64,000 bases of DNA from Cohnella lubricantis (lineage in GTDB: Bacteria > Bacillota > Bacilli > Paenibacillales > Paenibacillaceae), in assembly GCF_014212015.1 (NCBI RefSeq), contig NZ_JACJVN010000027.1, forward strand, positions 37,359 to 101,358, written 5' to 3'. Both the position numbers and the translations under genes were made by a program. Positions 48,779 through 57,829 of the stretch are shown here, piece by piece. The notes below the pieces were generated by a model. The model ran no database searches. It saw only the letters and a list, made by a program, of their open reading frames with translations, and had not been told where the DNA came from. Position 1 is the stretch's first letter. Each line of letters begins with the position of its first letter.

Positions 48779-49569
48779 GGAAGCTGTGGATTAGCGCAAC
48801 CTACGTAATCTTCGCGCTGCTGCTAGGCGCGCCGATCGTCCGCATCGCAACGGGTGCTTGGGCGGACGGCTGGAGCGGCTTCGCGAGCGGCATCACGAGG
48901 CCGGAAGCGCAGCATGCGCTGCTCATGACGGGCATGATCGTCGTTATCGTGACCGTGATCAATACGCTATTCGGTGTCATGCTGGCGCTCTATCTCGTGC
49001 GGGCTCCATGGCTCGGCAAGCAGCTCAGACGAGTGCTGAACAGCATCGTTGATCTGCCGTTCGCGGTATCGCCCGTCATCGGCGGCCTTATGATCGTGCT
49101 GCTGCTCGGACCGGATACGGTGATCGGCTCGCTGCTAAGCCGATCGGGCATCGATATCGTCTACGCGCTGCCGGGCATGGTGATCGCGACGCTCTTCGTC
49201 ACCTTCCCGCTCATCATCCGCGAAGTGATGCCAGTGCTGCAGGAGATCGGAGATCAGCAGGAGGAAGCGGCGCAGATGCTGGGCGCTTATCCTTGGACGA
49301 TCTTCTGGCGGGTGACCTGGCCTTCCATACAATGGAGTGTCGTCTATGGCGTCGTGTTGACGGTGGCGCGGACGCTCGGGGAATTCGGCGCGGTGCTGGT
49401 CGTGTCGGGGAACATTCTGTTCCGGACACAGACGGCGACCACACTGGTCTATCAGGATGTTGAGAATTTTAACCTGACAGCCGCGAACGCGGTAGCTCTC
49501 GTGCTCGCCGCAGGCTCCGTCGCCTTGCTGCTGTTCATGGAGTGGGCCAAATCTCGCAGAGCCAGATGA
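48775..49569 (+). CDS. cysW: Sulfate/thiosulfate ABC permease CysW
   Basis: The 264-residue permease pairs with CysT. It starts with a hydrophobic helix (ISATYVIFALLLGAPIV) and contains SIVDLPFAVSPVIGGLMIVLLLG and the EAA loop QQEEAAQMLGAYPWTIFWRVTWPS. The ATG at 48775 overlaps the cysT stop. The much longer upstream frame (from 48337) is a shadow of cysT. The gene ends 21 bases before cysA. Confidence 0.94.
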   Translation: MRKLWISATYVIFALLLGAPIVRIATGAWADGWSGFASGITRPEAQHALLMTGMIVVIVTVINTLFGVMLALYLVRAPWLGKQLRRVLNSIVDLPFAVSPVIGGLMIVLLLGPDTVIGSLLSRSGIDIVYALPGMVIATLFVTFPLIIREVMPVLQEIGDQQEEAAQMLGAYPWTIFWRVTWPSIQWSVVYGVVLTVARTLGEFGAVLVVSGNILFRTQTATTLVYQDVENFNLTAANAVALVLAAGSVALLLFMEWAKSRRAR

Positions 49570-49590
49570 GCGAATGGAGGAGAACTTAGC

Positions 49591-50655
49591 ATGCATGTTG
49601 AGGTGCGGGGGTTAAACAAGAGGTTCGGCGAATTCCAAGCGGTATCGAACGTGGAATTCACGATCGGGAAGGGCCAGTTGATCGGCCTGCTTGGCCCGAG
49701 CGGCGGCGGCAAGACCTCGATCTTGCGGATGCTGGCGGGCCTGGAGAGCCCGGACTCCGGCGACATTCTCTTTCATGGACGCAAGGTGAACGGCCTGCCG
49801 CCGCAGGAGCGGGGCATCGGCTTCGTCTTCCAGAATTATGCGCTCTTCAAGCATATGACGGTCGCGCAGAACATCGCCTTCGGTCTGGAGGTCAAGAAGT
49901 GGCCGAAGGCCAAGATCAAGGAGCGGATCGCCGAGCTCGTAGAGCTGACGGGCCTCGTCGGCTTCGAGAAACGCTATCCGCACCAGTTGTCCGGCGGCCA
50001 GCGCCAACGCGTCGCCTTCGCCCGTGCGCTGGCGCCCGAGCCGCAGCTGCTGCTGCTCGACGAGCCGTTCGCCGCGATCGATGCGAAGATCCGCCACGAG
50101 CTGCGTTCTTGGCTTCGCGAGATGATCGACCGGCTCGGCATCACGTCGATCTTCGTCACGCATGACCAAGACGAAGCGATCGAGGTGGCAGATCAGATTA
50201 TGATCATCAACAAGGGCCGTCTCGAGCAGAAGGGAACGCCGAGGGAGATCTATCAGGATCCGCAGACGCCGTTCGTCGCTTCATTCATTGGTGAATCCAC
50301 ATTGATCGAAGACATCGGTCAATTGCGGGGCTTCGCTGACGCGGCTGCTCTGGGAGGGACGAAGGGACTGGTTCGGCCGGAGTACGTGGAAGTCGGCAGA
50401 GCGAACGAATTCGCGCTGCTGTCCGCGACGGAGACAGGAACCGTGAGCCACATCCACTTCCGGGGGAGCGAGTGGCTCGTCGAGGTGAAGATCGGCGATA
50501 TCAAGCTGACGACATACCGCTCGCTGGAGAAGCCGGCGCTTCATCCGGGAGAAGAAGTTCATGTGCTCGTGCACAGAGCCTACCTTTTCAACGAGACGGA
50601 CAGTTGGGTGACCGAGAATCGGCTCAAAGTCGATCCGCTGCCTGTTCATATTTAA
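49591..50655 (+). CDS. cysA: Sulfate/thiosulfate ABC transporter ATP-binding protein CysA
   Basis: The 354-residue ATPase has Walker A LLGPSGGGKTSILRML, Q-loop FVFQNYALFKHM, signature LSGGQRQRVAFARAL, Walker B LLLLDEPFAAID, and H-loop FVTHDQDEAIEVAD. A C-terminal TOBE/TOBE-like sulfate regulatory domain follows after ~240 (KGLVRPEYVEVGRAN, THLTTYRSLEK-like region). It powers CysT/CysW. AATGGAGGAG precedes the ATG. Confidence 0.94.
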   Translation: MHVEVRGLNKRFGEFQAVSNVEFTIGKGQLIGLLGPSGGGKTSILRMLAGLESPDSGDILFHGRKVNGLPPQERGIGFVFQNYALFKHMTVAQNIAFGLEVKKWPKAKIKERIAELVELTGLVGFEKRYPHQLSGGQRQRVAFARALAPEPQLLLLDEPFAAIDAKIRHELRSWLREMIDRLGITSIFVTHDQDEAIEVADQIMIINKGRLEQKGTPREIYQDPQTPFVASFIGESTLIEDIGQLRGFADAAALGGTKGLVRPEYVEVGRANEFALLSATETGTVSHIHFRGSEWLVEVKIGDIKLTTYRSLEKPALHPGEEVHVLVHRAYLFNETDSWVTENRLKVDPLPVHI

Positions 50656-50697
50656 TCTTCTGAAGGAAGCCTTCGCAGGCGCCAAGGGGGCAGAGGG

Positions 50698-51801
50698 ATG
50701 AATCCGCACAATCGGCAACTGGTGAAAATAGGCTTGAGCACAGCGGCCGTATGGCTGCTGCTGATGGCGCTCATCGCCGGCTGCGGCGGTCAAGGCGCAG
50801 TCGCTCCGGCGCAAGGAGAGGCGGGAGAGAACGCGGCTCCCGGCACGGCGGGCAGCGGCCGCGGCAGCGTCACGCTGGTCATCGGCGCCTATTCTGTCGC
50901 GAAGGATGCGCTGCAGGAGATTATGCCGATGTTCAGCGCGGAATGGAAGGCGAAGACGGGGCAGGATGTGAAGTTCCAGGAATCGTATGAAGCGTCCGGC
51001 ACGCAGGCTCGCGCGATCGCCGGCGGCTTCGAAGCGGATGTAGCCGTGCTGTCGATGGAAGGCGATCTGGACAAAGTGGAGAGAGCAGGCTTGATCCGAG
51101 ACGATTGGCGGGCGGGACCGGATGGCGGCATGATCACCCGGTCGATCGTTGTCATGGGGACCCGGCAAGGCAATCCGCTCGGCATTCGCGATATCGAAGA
51201 TCTGGCGAAGCCCGGCGTCAAAGTGCTCTATCCGAATCCGCAGACATCCGGAGGCGCGCAGTGGGACATCAACGCGATCTATGGCGCTGGCCTGAAGATA
51301 GCGGAGGAACAAACTGGCGTGAAGGATGAAGCGGCAGCCAAGGCGTTCCTGGCTTCGATTCACCGCAACGTGGAATCGATGGATAAGAGCGGGAGAGCCT
51401 CGATGGCCGCGTTCGAGTACGGTGTGGGCGATGTGATCGTAACGTACGAGAACGAGCTGCTCGCGCGAATCGCGCAAGGCGTGAAGTACGACATCGTAAC
51501 GCCGAGCCGCACGATTCTCATTGAGAATCCGGCCGCCGTCGTGGACGTGAACGCTGACAAGCACGGCGTGCGAGACGCGGCGGACGCATTCGTCGCTTAT
51601 CTGCACGGCGAGCAAGCGCAGCGGGTGTTCGCGGAATACGGCTTCCGGCCGGTGCTGGCAGACGTGGCCGCCCAATTCGCCGATCAGTTCCCGCAGCCGC
51701 GAGAGCTGTTCGATATCGGCTATCTCGGCGGATGGGACGCGCTGGGAAGCAAGCTGTACGCCGACCGCGGCATATGGTATCAAGTGTTGGCCGGCCGGTA
51801 G
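50698..51801 (+). CDS. Sulfate-binding lipoprotein (Sbp/CysP family)
   Basis: A 367-residue solute-binding lipoprotein whose signal peptide (VKIGLSTAAVWLLLMALIAGC) ends in a lipobox, LIAGC. The body shows the sulfate-binding family pattern: FQESYEASGTQARAIAGGFEADVAVLS, NPQTSGGAQWDINAIYGAG (the sulfate pocket) and ENELLARIAQG...IENPAAVVDVN. It captures sulfate or thiosulfate for CysTWA; the choice between the two cannot be read. GGGGGCAGAGGG precedes the ATG, 42 bases after cysA. Confidence 0.92.
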   Translation: MNPHNRQLVKIGLSTAAVWLLLMALIAGCGGQGAVAPAQGEAGENAAPGTAGSGRGSVTLVIGAYSVAKDALQEIMPMFSAEWKAKTGQDVKFQESYEASGTQARAIAGGFEADVAVLSMEGDLDKVERAGLIRDDWRAGPDGGMITRSIVVMGTRQGNPLGIRDIEDLAKPGVKVLYPNPQTSGGAQWDINAIYGAGLKIAEEQTGVKDEAAAKAFLASIHRNVESMDKSGRASMAAFEYGVGDVIVTYENELLARIAQGVKYDIVTPSRTILIENPAAVVDVNADKHGVRDAADAFVAYLHGEQAQRVFAEYGFRPVLADVAAQFADQFPQPRELFDIGYLGGWDALGSKLYADRGIWYQVLAGR

Positions 51802-51806
51802 GGCCG

Positions 51807-51835
51807 GCTCTCGTGCTTCGCATGAGAGCGCTTTT
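51807..51835 (+). terminator. Terminator after the sulfate importer operon
   Basis: GCTCTCGTGC pairs with GCATGAGAGC (10 bases, one G-U) with a TTC loop and is followed by GCTTTTAC. Confidence 0.75.
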
Positions 51836-51902
51836 ACTTGTGGTCGACCAAGCTCCGGTATTGGGTTATAATAAGCTAAACCATTCACCGGGAGGTTCCA
51901 CA

Positions 51903-52904
51903 TTGCCGAAGCCGAGCAGTATCAAAACAGCGCAGATCTTGCTGTATCTCAAGCTCATTCTTACCGCTACTATTCTGCTTCCTGTACTTCCGATCCCTAT
52001 GATCGCACTTATCGTTATTCTCATTGCCGCGAACTTGTACGCCATACATAAGCGCAAGAGAATGTGGGCCTTCATACTGGCGCTGGTCACGCTCTACTTC
52101 ACTGCCGACATTATTAACCTGGTGCTGTCCTTCGCGATCATCGTTCTTCTGTTCACGCGCTCCAGCAGGCTGTATTTCTTGGGAGATGCGCTGCCTGCGG
52201 CTCCTGCGCCGGCTCCGGAGACCGGAGAAGCCGTCGACGCGGAAGGGTATACGGTGGACGAGGAGGAAGACCGCGACCCTGCGTCGGACGAGCTGGCGCG
52301 AGGAGAACTGACGGCGGAAGCATCTGATGCGGAAGATCGGCGGAACGCTTCTGCGGGAGCATCCGATGCGGCGGTTCCGTCGGCGTCTTCTCTGCGGCCG
52401 AACGTGAAGCCGAGCGCGGATCCAGTCGTCGAGATTCGCGAAGCGGGAGCCGAAGATGCGGCCATCGTGCACGGGATCATGCTCGAAGCGTTCGAGGAAT
52501 ACCGCGCGGCCGTTCCGCCATCCAGCGCGCTGTCGGAGACGGAGGAATCTGTCCGTGAGGGGCTGGCGTCGAAGAACGAATCGGCGGCCATCCTGAGCGA
52601 GGACGGCATACCGGCAGCAATCGTCCGCTATCGGCTAGAGGAGGATGCGATTTATTTCTTCCGGTTGTCGGTCCGTCCGGCACGGCGCAAACGCGGGTAT
52701 GCCCGGCAATTGCTCGAATGGATCGAGATGCGGGGAAGAAGCCAAGGGCGGGAGCTCAGCCGATGCAAGGTGCGCCAGTCCGTCTCGCGCAACCTCGTTC
52801 TCTACGAGAATATGGGCTACGAGATCACGAATCAAGAGCTCGTCGTTCGTCCGGAAGGCTCCGTCAAGACGCTGACGATGGAGAAGCGGCTGACCAACTA
52901 TTGA
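51903..52904 (+). CDS. Membrane-anchored GNAT acetyltransferase
   Basis: This 333-residue fusion has two to three N-terminal membrane helices at ~10-90 (LYLKLILTATILLPVLPIPMIALIVILIAANLY region, then FILALVTLYFTADIINLVLSFAIIVLLF). A ~85-residue Glu/Asp/Ala-rich disordered linker leads to a C-terminal GNAT domain (~180-333) with the acetyl-CoA loop FFRLSVRPARRKRGYARQLLEW. The membrane anchor fused to a GNAT is unusual. The TTG at 51903 has GGGAGG eight bases upstream. The substrate is unknown; the catalytic domain should face the cytoplasm. Confidence 0.78.
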   Translation: MPKPSSIKTAQILLYLKLILTATILLPVLPIPMIALIVILIAANLYAIHKRKRMWAFILALVTLYFTADIINLVLSFAIIVLLFTRSSRLYFLGDALPAAPAPAPETGEAVDAEGYTVDEEEDRDPASDELARGELTAEASDAEDRRNASAGASDAAVPSASSLRPNVKPSADPVVEIREAGAEDAAIVHGIMLEAFEEYRAAVPPSSALSETEESVREGLASKNESAAILSEDGIPAAIVRYRLEEDAIYFFRLSVRPARRKRGYARQLLEWIEMRGRSQGRELSRCKVRQSVSRNLVLYENMGYEITNQELVVRPEGSVKTLTMEKRLTNY

Positions 52905-52972
52905 TGGAGCGCGCGAGCGCAATGCGGCAACCCGTTAGCCCTCCATGAGGCCTTACGGGGCATAAATTTGAA

Positions 52973-53007
52973 ATGGCGGTGCAGGGGTTGTTCCCTTGCA
53001 CCGCCAT
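52973..53007. terminator. Bidirectional terminator between GNAT and HAD genes
   Basis: ATGGCGGTGCA pairs with TGCACCGCCAT, with inner GGG/CCC, loop TTGTT. The minus-strand side continues into ATTTCAAATTTAT. It lies between convergent genes. Confidence 0.8.
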
Positions 53008-53017
53008 CTCGTTACGC

Positions 53018-53821
53018 TCACATGTGCAGCACGAACTTCTCCAATACGTGCGCGACGCCGTCCTCGTTGTTGCTCAGCGTCACATAATCGGCGATCTCGC
53101 GCAGCGCCGGAACGCCGTTCGCCATCGCGACGCCAAGGCCTGCGGCTTCGATCATCTCGCGGTCGTTCCATGCGTCGCCGATCGCGATCGTCTCCTCCAT
53201 CGGAATGCCGAAGTGCGCGGCGAGGAACCGCAGCGCGTGCCCCTTCGTGCCTTCCGGATGAAGGAACTCGAGGAAGTTCGCCTTCGACTTCGTCATATGT
53301 ACCCGGTCCCCAAGCAGCGGCTGCAGCACAGGGATGAGCTTGTCGAGCTTCTCCGGATCGTCGATAATGATCAGCTTCGTGTGCGAACCTTCCGGCAGGT
53401 CGTCGAAGCTCGGCACATACGTATAAGGAATGTTCGACTGCTTGGCGTAAGCGACCAGCTTCTCGCCATCGTTGAAGGCGTACAGCTTATCGTGAATGAA
53501 GGTCTGCAGATGCAGCCCATGCTCCCGGGTAAAATCATATAATTGCCGCGCCGCATCGGCTGGCACCGCGCGCTCGTAGAGCACCTGCTCGTCGAGCAGA
53601 TTGCGGATCAGCGAGCCTTGATAAGTAATGATCGGCACGTTAAGGCCGACCTGCTCGGCGGTTTGCTTCGCGGAAGCGAACATGCGGCCCGTCGCGATCG
53701 TCAGCTTCACCCCTTGGGCAAGCGCGCGTGCCATCGCTTCGCGCGTCTTATCGCCGACAGTCAGCTCGTCTGTCAGCAGCGTATCGTCCAAATCCATGGC
53801 AATCAAACGGTACTTCGTCAT
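53018..53821 (-). CDS. Cof-type HAD-superfamily phosphatase
   Basis: The 267-residue sugar-phosphate/nucleotide phosphatase has HAD motif I MDLDDTLLT (nucleophile Asp near residue 8), motif II TIATGR, a C2-type cap at ~85-190, and motifs III/IV HPEGTKGHALRFLAAHFG and IAIGDAWNDREMIEAAGLGVAM. The ATG at 53821 overlaps the lipase stop as ATGA, fixing the start. Substrate unknown; many Cof phosphatases are promiscuous. It is cotranscribed after the alpha/beta hydrolase. Confidence 0.9.
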   Translation of the reverse strand: MTKYRLIAMDLDDTLLTDELTVGDKTREAMARALAQGVKLTIATGRMFASAKQTAEQVGLNVPIITYQGSLIRNLLDEQVLYERAVPADAARQLYDFTREHGLHLQTFIHDKLYAFNDGEKLVAYAKQSNIPYTYVPSFDDLPEGSHTKLIIIDDPEKLDKLIPVLQPLLGDRVHMTKSKANFLEFLHPEGTKGHALRFLAAHFGIPMEETIAIGDAWNDREMIEAAGLGVAMANGVPALREIADYVTLSNNEDGVAHVLEKFVLHM

Positions 53822-54666
53822 CTCGTTGTTTCTCTCTCCTTCTCCAGCCAATCGAAGATCGTCTTGAATACGGCGGAGCGGCCGGACTCATTGTGCAGCT
53901 CATGGCGATAACCCGGCCATTCCAGGAATGTGCAGATCGCACCCGCTCGTTCAGCGAACAGCCGGCTGGCGGCAATCGCGGTGACCTTGTCGTCCCCGCC
54001 ATGCATGAGCAGCATCGGCACGGACAGCCGGTCCGCATGCTCAAGCGCCCACAGTCCAGCACGGCGGACGCCGAAGAAGAACTTCGCGGTGATATGGCCG
54101 TGGCCGAGCTCGTCTGAGGCAATCTTCTGGATCATCTCGGGATCCGAGGTGAGCCGTTCGACGGCCAGCGGGCGATGGTTGTTATACTGCGGATAGATCC
54201 GCTCCAGCAAGCGGCCGACAACGACCTGCGCCTTCGGCGGGTCGAACGCCAGCTTCAGCCAAGGGCCGGTCACGACCGCGCCGGCGATGTCGGGCTGGCG
54301 GCGCAGCAAATAATTGATCGTCACGTTGCCGCCCATGCTATGTCCGAGCAGGAAGACCGGCACGCCCGGATAACGCGTCCGCGCTTCCCGGATCATTCGG
54401 TCCGGCCCTTCCAGCAGCGCTTCGTAATGCGGCACATGGCCGCGGCGTCCCGCCGTTTGCCCGTGGCCGTATTGGTCAAAGCCGAGGACGGCATACCCTT
54501 CCGCCGTCAGTGCCCCGGCGACATGCTCGTACCGGCCGATATGCTCGCCCATGCCGTGTACGATGCCTATGATGCCGCGTATCGGGCTTCTCATCTCCGT
54601 CTTCCACTCGCAAGCGTGCATGCGGGTTCCGTCTTCGAGCTCCCACACCCATTCCCGATCTGCCAT
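53818..54666 (-). CDS. Alpha/beta hydrolase, monoacylglycerol lipase-like
   Basis: This 282-residue serine hydrolase (Hydrolase_4/lysophospholipase group) shows the oxyanion segment IVHGMGEHIGRYEHVA, the nucleophile elbow FLLGHSMGGNVTINY, an acid at MHGGDDKVT and the catalytic His in WPGYRHELHNE. It probably hydrolyses monoglycerides or lysophospholipids in the cytoplasm, since no signal is present. It overlaps the HAD gene by four bases (ATGA). GCGGGAGGTAC precedes the ATG. Confidence 0.9.
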   Translation of the reverse strand: MADREWVWELEDGTRMHACEWKTEMRSPIRGIIGIVHGMGEHIGRYEHVAGALTAEGYAVLGFDQYGHGQTAGRRGHVPHYEALLEGPDRMIREARTRYPGVPVFLLGHSMGGNVTINYLLRRQPDIAGAVVTGPWLKLAFDPPKAQVVVGRLLERIYPQYNNHRPLAVERLTSDPEMIQKIASDELGHGHITAKFFFGVRRAGLWALEHADRLSVPMLLMHGGDDKVTAIAASRLFAERAGAICTFLEWPGYRHELHNESGRSAVFKTIFDWLEKERETTR

Positions 54667-54833
54667 TCTACCTGTACCTCCCGCCTGCGTTCGTTCTCTT
54701 CTCTTTGTAATCGAAAATCACGGGGAAAGCAACCGAAACGATCCGCACAAGCAACCTTTTGCCATTATCATCCGTTGGAAGAGTAGCCTCATCGGGATTG
54801 ATATCGATAGAGAATAAATAGGGGGAAAATCCA

Positions 54834-55904
54834 ATGAACAACCGAATCGTTCAAGGCGCGATTGGCCTAACCTTAGCCGCGCTGCTCGGTGCGGCGCTCG
54901 CAGGCTGCAGCTCTGATAACAATGAATTGCCGAGCCCATCCGTATCCTCTTCATCCCAAGCAGTTGCATCGTCTCCAACCGCATCCGCCACCGCATCCGC
55001 ATCCGCAACAGCTGACTCAACGCCAACGCCGGCCGTCGAGTCGCCCGGGCTGCCGCTTGCTCCCGGCCAAGAGGTGCTGGATGCATTCCAAGACATGATC
55101 GCATCAGGCGCGGCTGCAGCAGAACTGAACGCGCAGTTGGATGCGGATCTGCCCAAGACAGCGCCGGAGACAGCCGATGAGCTGATCCGCGAGCTGCTCG
55201 GCTACTATAATGATCATGTGCAAGACACGCTGCTGGAGCTGCAGCAGGGCGACTTGGAGCAATTCCTGGAGCTATGGCCGTTCACGGAGGACGAGATTCC
55301 GAAGCTTCAGAATGAGCGGATTCGTCAGGCTGCTCAGGAAGCTTTCGACGGCGGCTACAAGCTGGAGACGTCGGAAGGCATGATTTTCACCGTCGTCGAT
55401 TATGGCAAGCTGAAGCGCTTCAATGACGCGCTTAGCCCCGCGATGCGGGATTACATCGCGCTCCTCGCGTTGGAGTCTGATCAGAAGCCTGCTTCCGACG
55501 CCGCTCTCGTCATCTCATGGGAAGAGACGGGGAACCGTGCGCTGGCTGCCGAGAAGTTCATTCGCGACTACCCCGATTCGAAGGAGAAGGACGACGCAGG
55601 CCGGTATTATCTTCGGTATATGTCCTATCTGCTTACCGGTCTATCCAACACGCCGATCTGGGATGATTCGCTTCAGCTGAAGGCAGACGTTAAGACGGAA
55701 TACGAGAAACTCGCAGCCGAGCAGCCGGACACGCTGACGGGAAGTATGGTTCAAAGCTTCCTCGACATCATGGCCGAGACGAACGATAGGATGTTCAAGA
55801 CAGGCCCCGGCGGGGAGACGGATATTCCGGAGGTGAAGGCGTTCTGGGACGGCATGGAGAGCCGGATCCTCGAGGAGCTTGGAATCGCCAATCCGAATAA
55901 ATAG
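54834..55904 (+). CDS. Lipoprotein with Ser/Ala/Thr-rich tether, function unknown
   Basis: This is a 356-residue exported lipoprotein. The lipobox ALAGC is at ~21-25, followed by a ~45-residue low-complexity tether (SPSVSSSSQAVASSPTASAT and more), then a ~280-residue helical domain (LDAFQDMIASGAAAAELNAQL, DELIRELLGYYNDHVQDTLLE, FIRDYPDSKEKDDAGRYYLRY). The last part looks like a TPR-like helical pair (ALAAEKFIRDYPDSKEKD). GGGGGAAAAT precedes the ATG. No family recognised. Confidence 0.8.
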   Translation: MNNRIVQGAIGLTLAALLGAALAGCSSDNNELPSPSVSSSSQAVASSPTASATASASATADSTPTPAVESPGLPLAPGQEVLDAFQDMIASGAAAAELNAQLDADLPKTAPETADELIRELLGYYNDHVQDTLLELQQGDLEQFLELWPFTEDEIPKLQNERIRQAAQEAFDGGYKLETSEGMIFTVVDYGKLKRFNDALSPAMRDYIALLALESDQKPASDAALVISWEETGNRALAAEKFIRDYPDSKEKDDAGRYYLRYMSYLLTGLSNTPIWDDSLQLKADVKTEYEKLAAEQPDTLTGSMVQSFLDIMAETNDRMFKTGPGGETDIPEVKAFWDGMESRILEELGIANPNK

Positions 55905-55966
55905 TAGGCAAGATCGCATAGTAACTCTGCGACCGCAGCCGCGAGAAATGAATTACAATGGTACAT

Positions 55967-55980
55967 GGAAAACGTTTTTT
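55967..55980 (+). promoter_or_regulatory. cre-like CcpA box upstream of the GH1 gene
   Basis: GGAAAACGTTTTTT matches the symmetric cre core TGAAAACGTTTTCA at 11 of 14 positions. It sits just downstream of a TACAAT -10-like hexamer (55954-55959), so it would overlap the start of the beta-glucosidase transcript. Confidence 0.5.
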
Positions 55981-56024
55981 ATCACACGCTACCCAACACA
56001 CCATTTTTCGCGGAGGGATCAGCT

Positions 56025-57371
56025 TTGGCTAAATTAGAATTCCCGCAAGACTTCGTATGGGGCACCGCAACGGCTTCGTATCAGATCGAGGGCGCTTATC
56101 AGGAGGACGGCCGGGGAATGTCCATCTGGGACACGTTCTCCCATACGCCGGGCAAAGTCGTGAACAACGATAACGGCGACGTCGCGTGCGACAGCTACCA
56201 TCGCTATGAAGAGGACATTGCGCTTCTCAAAAAACTGGGCGTTAAGGCGTACCGCTTCTCCATCGCTTGGCCGCGGATCTTCCCGCAAGGAACGGGCGAG
56301 GTGAACGAGAAGGGGTTGGATTATTACCGCCGCGTCGTTGACGCTCTGATCGCAGCGGGCATTGAACCTTGCGCTACTCTGTATCATTGGGACCTCCCGC
56401 AAGCGCTGCAAGACAAGGGCGGCTGGGCGAACCGCGACACGATCGACGCGTTCGTGAAGTATGCGGAAGTGATGTTCAACGCCTTCGACGGCAAGATCAA
56501 ACAGTGGATCACGTTCAACGAGACGTGGTGCGTATCGTTCTTATCCAACTATATCGGCGCGCATGCGCCGGGCAATACCGACCTGCAGCTGGCTGTAACC
56601 GTAGCTCACAACTGCATGGTCGCGCACGGCGAAGCGGTTAAGAAGTTCCGCGCGCTTGGCACGAAGGGCGAGATCGGCACGACGCACAACCTGTATTGGT
56701 TCGAGCCGTACACGACGAAGCCGGAAGACGTGGCAGCGGCCCATCGCCAGCGCGCTTACAACAACGAATGGTTCATGGACCCGACGTTCAAGGGCTCCTA
56801 CCCGCAATTCATGGTTGACTGGTTCGCGGCGAAGGGCGTCACCGTGCCGATCCAGCCGGGCGATATGGAGACCATCTCGCAGCCGATCGACTTCATCGGC
56901 GTCAACTTCTACAGCGGCGGCTTCGGCCGCTACAAGAAGGACGAGGGTCTGTTCGATTGCGAAGAGGTGCAGATCGGCTTCGACAAGACGTACATCGGCT
57001 GGAACGTCTATGCAGACGGCCTGTACAAGGTGCTCTCTTGGGTGAAGGACACTTACGGCGATACGCCGATCTACATTACGGAGAACGGCGCCTGCTACGA
57101 TGACGTGCTGACGCCGGAAGGAACCGTGCATGACTTGGAACGCGCGGAATATTACAAGAAGCACTTCATTCAATGCCACCGTCTCATCGAGTCCGGCGTG
57201 CCGCTGAAGGGCTACTTCGCCTGGTCGCTGCTCGACAACTTCGAGTGGGCGGAAGGGTACAACAAGCGCTTCGGCATCGTGTACACGAATTACGAGACGC
57301 TCGAGCGCTTCCCGAAGGACAGCTACTACTTCATTCAGCAAGTCATTAAGGACAGCGGATTCGAGGTGTAG
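56025..57371 (+). CDS. Beta-glucosidase, glycoside hydrolase family 1
   Basis: A 448-residue retaining beta-glycosidase. The acid/base E166 lies in TFNETWC and the nucleophile E353 in ITENGACYDD; the N-terminal signature FVWGTATASYQIEGAYQEDGR is typical of GH1. There is no signal peptide, so it hydrolyses imported cellobiose or similar beta-glucosides (not a phospho-glucosidase by its motifs as far as visible). TTG at 56025 after GGAGGGAT; the upstream in-frame ATG at 55965 overlaps the cre-like box and is rejected. A terminator follows. Confidence 0.93.
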   Translation: MAKLEFPQDFVWGTATASYQIEGAYQEDGRGMSIWDTFSHTPGKVVNNDNGDVACDSYHRYEEDIALLKKLGVKAYRFSIAWPRIFPQGTGEVNEKGLDYYRRVVDALIAAGIEPCATLYHWDLPQALQDKGGWANRDTIDAFVKYAEVMFNAFDGKIKQWITFNETWCVSFLSNYIGAHAPGNTDLQLAVTVAHNCMVAHGEAVKKFRALGTKGEIGTTHNLYWFEPYTTKPEDVAAAHRQRAYNNEWFMDPTFKGSYPQFMVDWFAAKGVTVPIQPGDMETISQPIDFIGVNFYSGGFGRYKKDEGLFDCEEVQIGFDKTYIGWNVYADGLYKVLSWVKDTYGDTPIYITENGACYDDVLTPEGTVHDLERAEYYKKHFIQCHRLIESGVPLKGYFAWSLLDNFEWAEGYNKRFGIVYTNYETLERFPKDSYYFIQQVIKDSGFEV

Positions 57372-57395
57372 AAGCAGCGATCAGGTTAGGCTTGT

Positions 57396-57437
57396 AACGA
57401 GAGAACAGGGCGAAGTCATTTGGCTTCGCTCGTTTTT
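57396..57437 (+). terminator. Terminator after the GH1 gene
   Basis: GCGAAG pairs with CTTCGC around an 8-base loop, followed by TCGTTTTT; an outer AACGAG/CTCGTT pairing is an alternative. Confidence 0.65.
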
Positions 57438-57562
57438 GTATGTTCCCGGCATAACATTGGCAGCGCTTCGAAGCGGATATCTCGCAGAGAAGCGAAGCAT
57501 ACTTCGTACGACGAAGCGTAATTGCCCCCCCTATTCAAATGCGATATAAGGCGGTGAAGCGA

Positions 57563-57742
57563 GTGGACGAATTGGAATTCGACTCCGACCGGAACGAGGA
57601 TCCGGGGAGAGAGGCGCAACTCGATCAATCGTACGACGAATGGTATCGCGCGATGAAGAAGCAAATTCGCGAGGCCGAGGAGATGACGAAGGTTCCTTGG
57701 TCAGAGAACGTATACGCGGCCGATGAAGAACTGGAGGACTGA
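57563..57742 (+). CDS. Small charged protein, 59 residues, function unknown
   Basis: A short hydrophilic protein begins VDELEFDSDRNED (GTG start at 57563) and contains SYDEWYRAMKKQIREAEEMTKVPW. It is acidic, without a signal or membrane segment, and probably helical. AAGGCGGTGA lies five bases before the GTG; an in-frame ATG at 57539 has no ribosome binding site. Neighbours (GH1 and radical SAM genes) give no clue. No family recognised. Confidence 0.65.
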   Translation: MDELEFDSDRNEDPGREAQLDQSYDEWYRAMKKQIREAEEMTKVPWSENVYAADEELED

Positions 57743-57829
57743 GGCTGAAGGAGGCAAGCCTCTTTGTTATTTGCTCGCGGAATCCGTTACAATAGGAGAG
57801 AGACTTCTATAGTGAGAGGATAACCGCAT

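Noticed and set aside
50281..51903. 540-codon open frame antisense to cysA/sbp
   Set aside because: Shadow of the two transporter genes; composition biased, no start signal.
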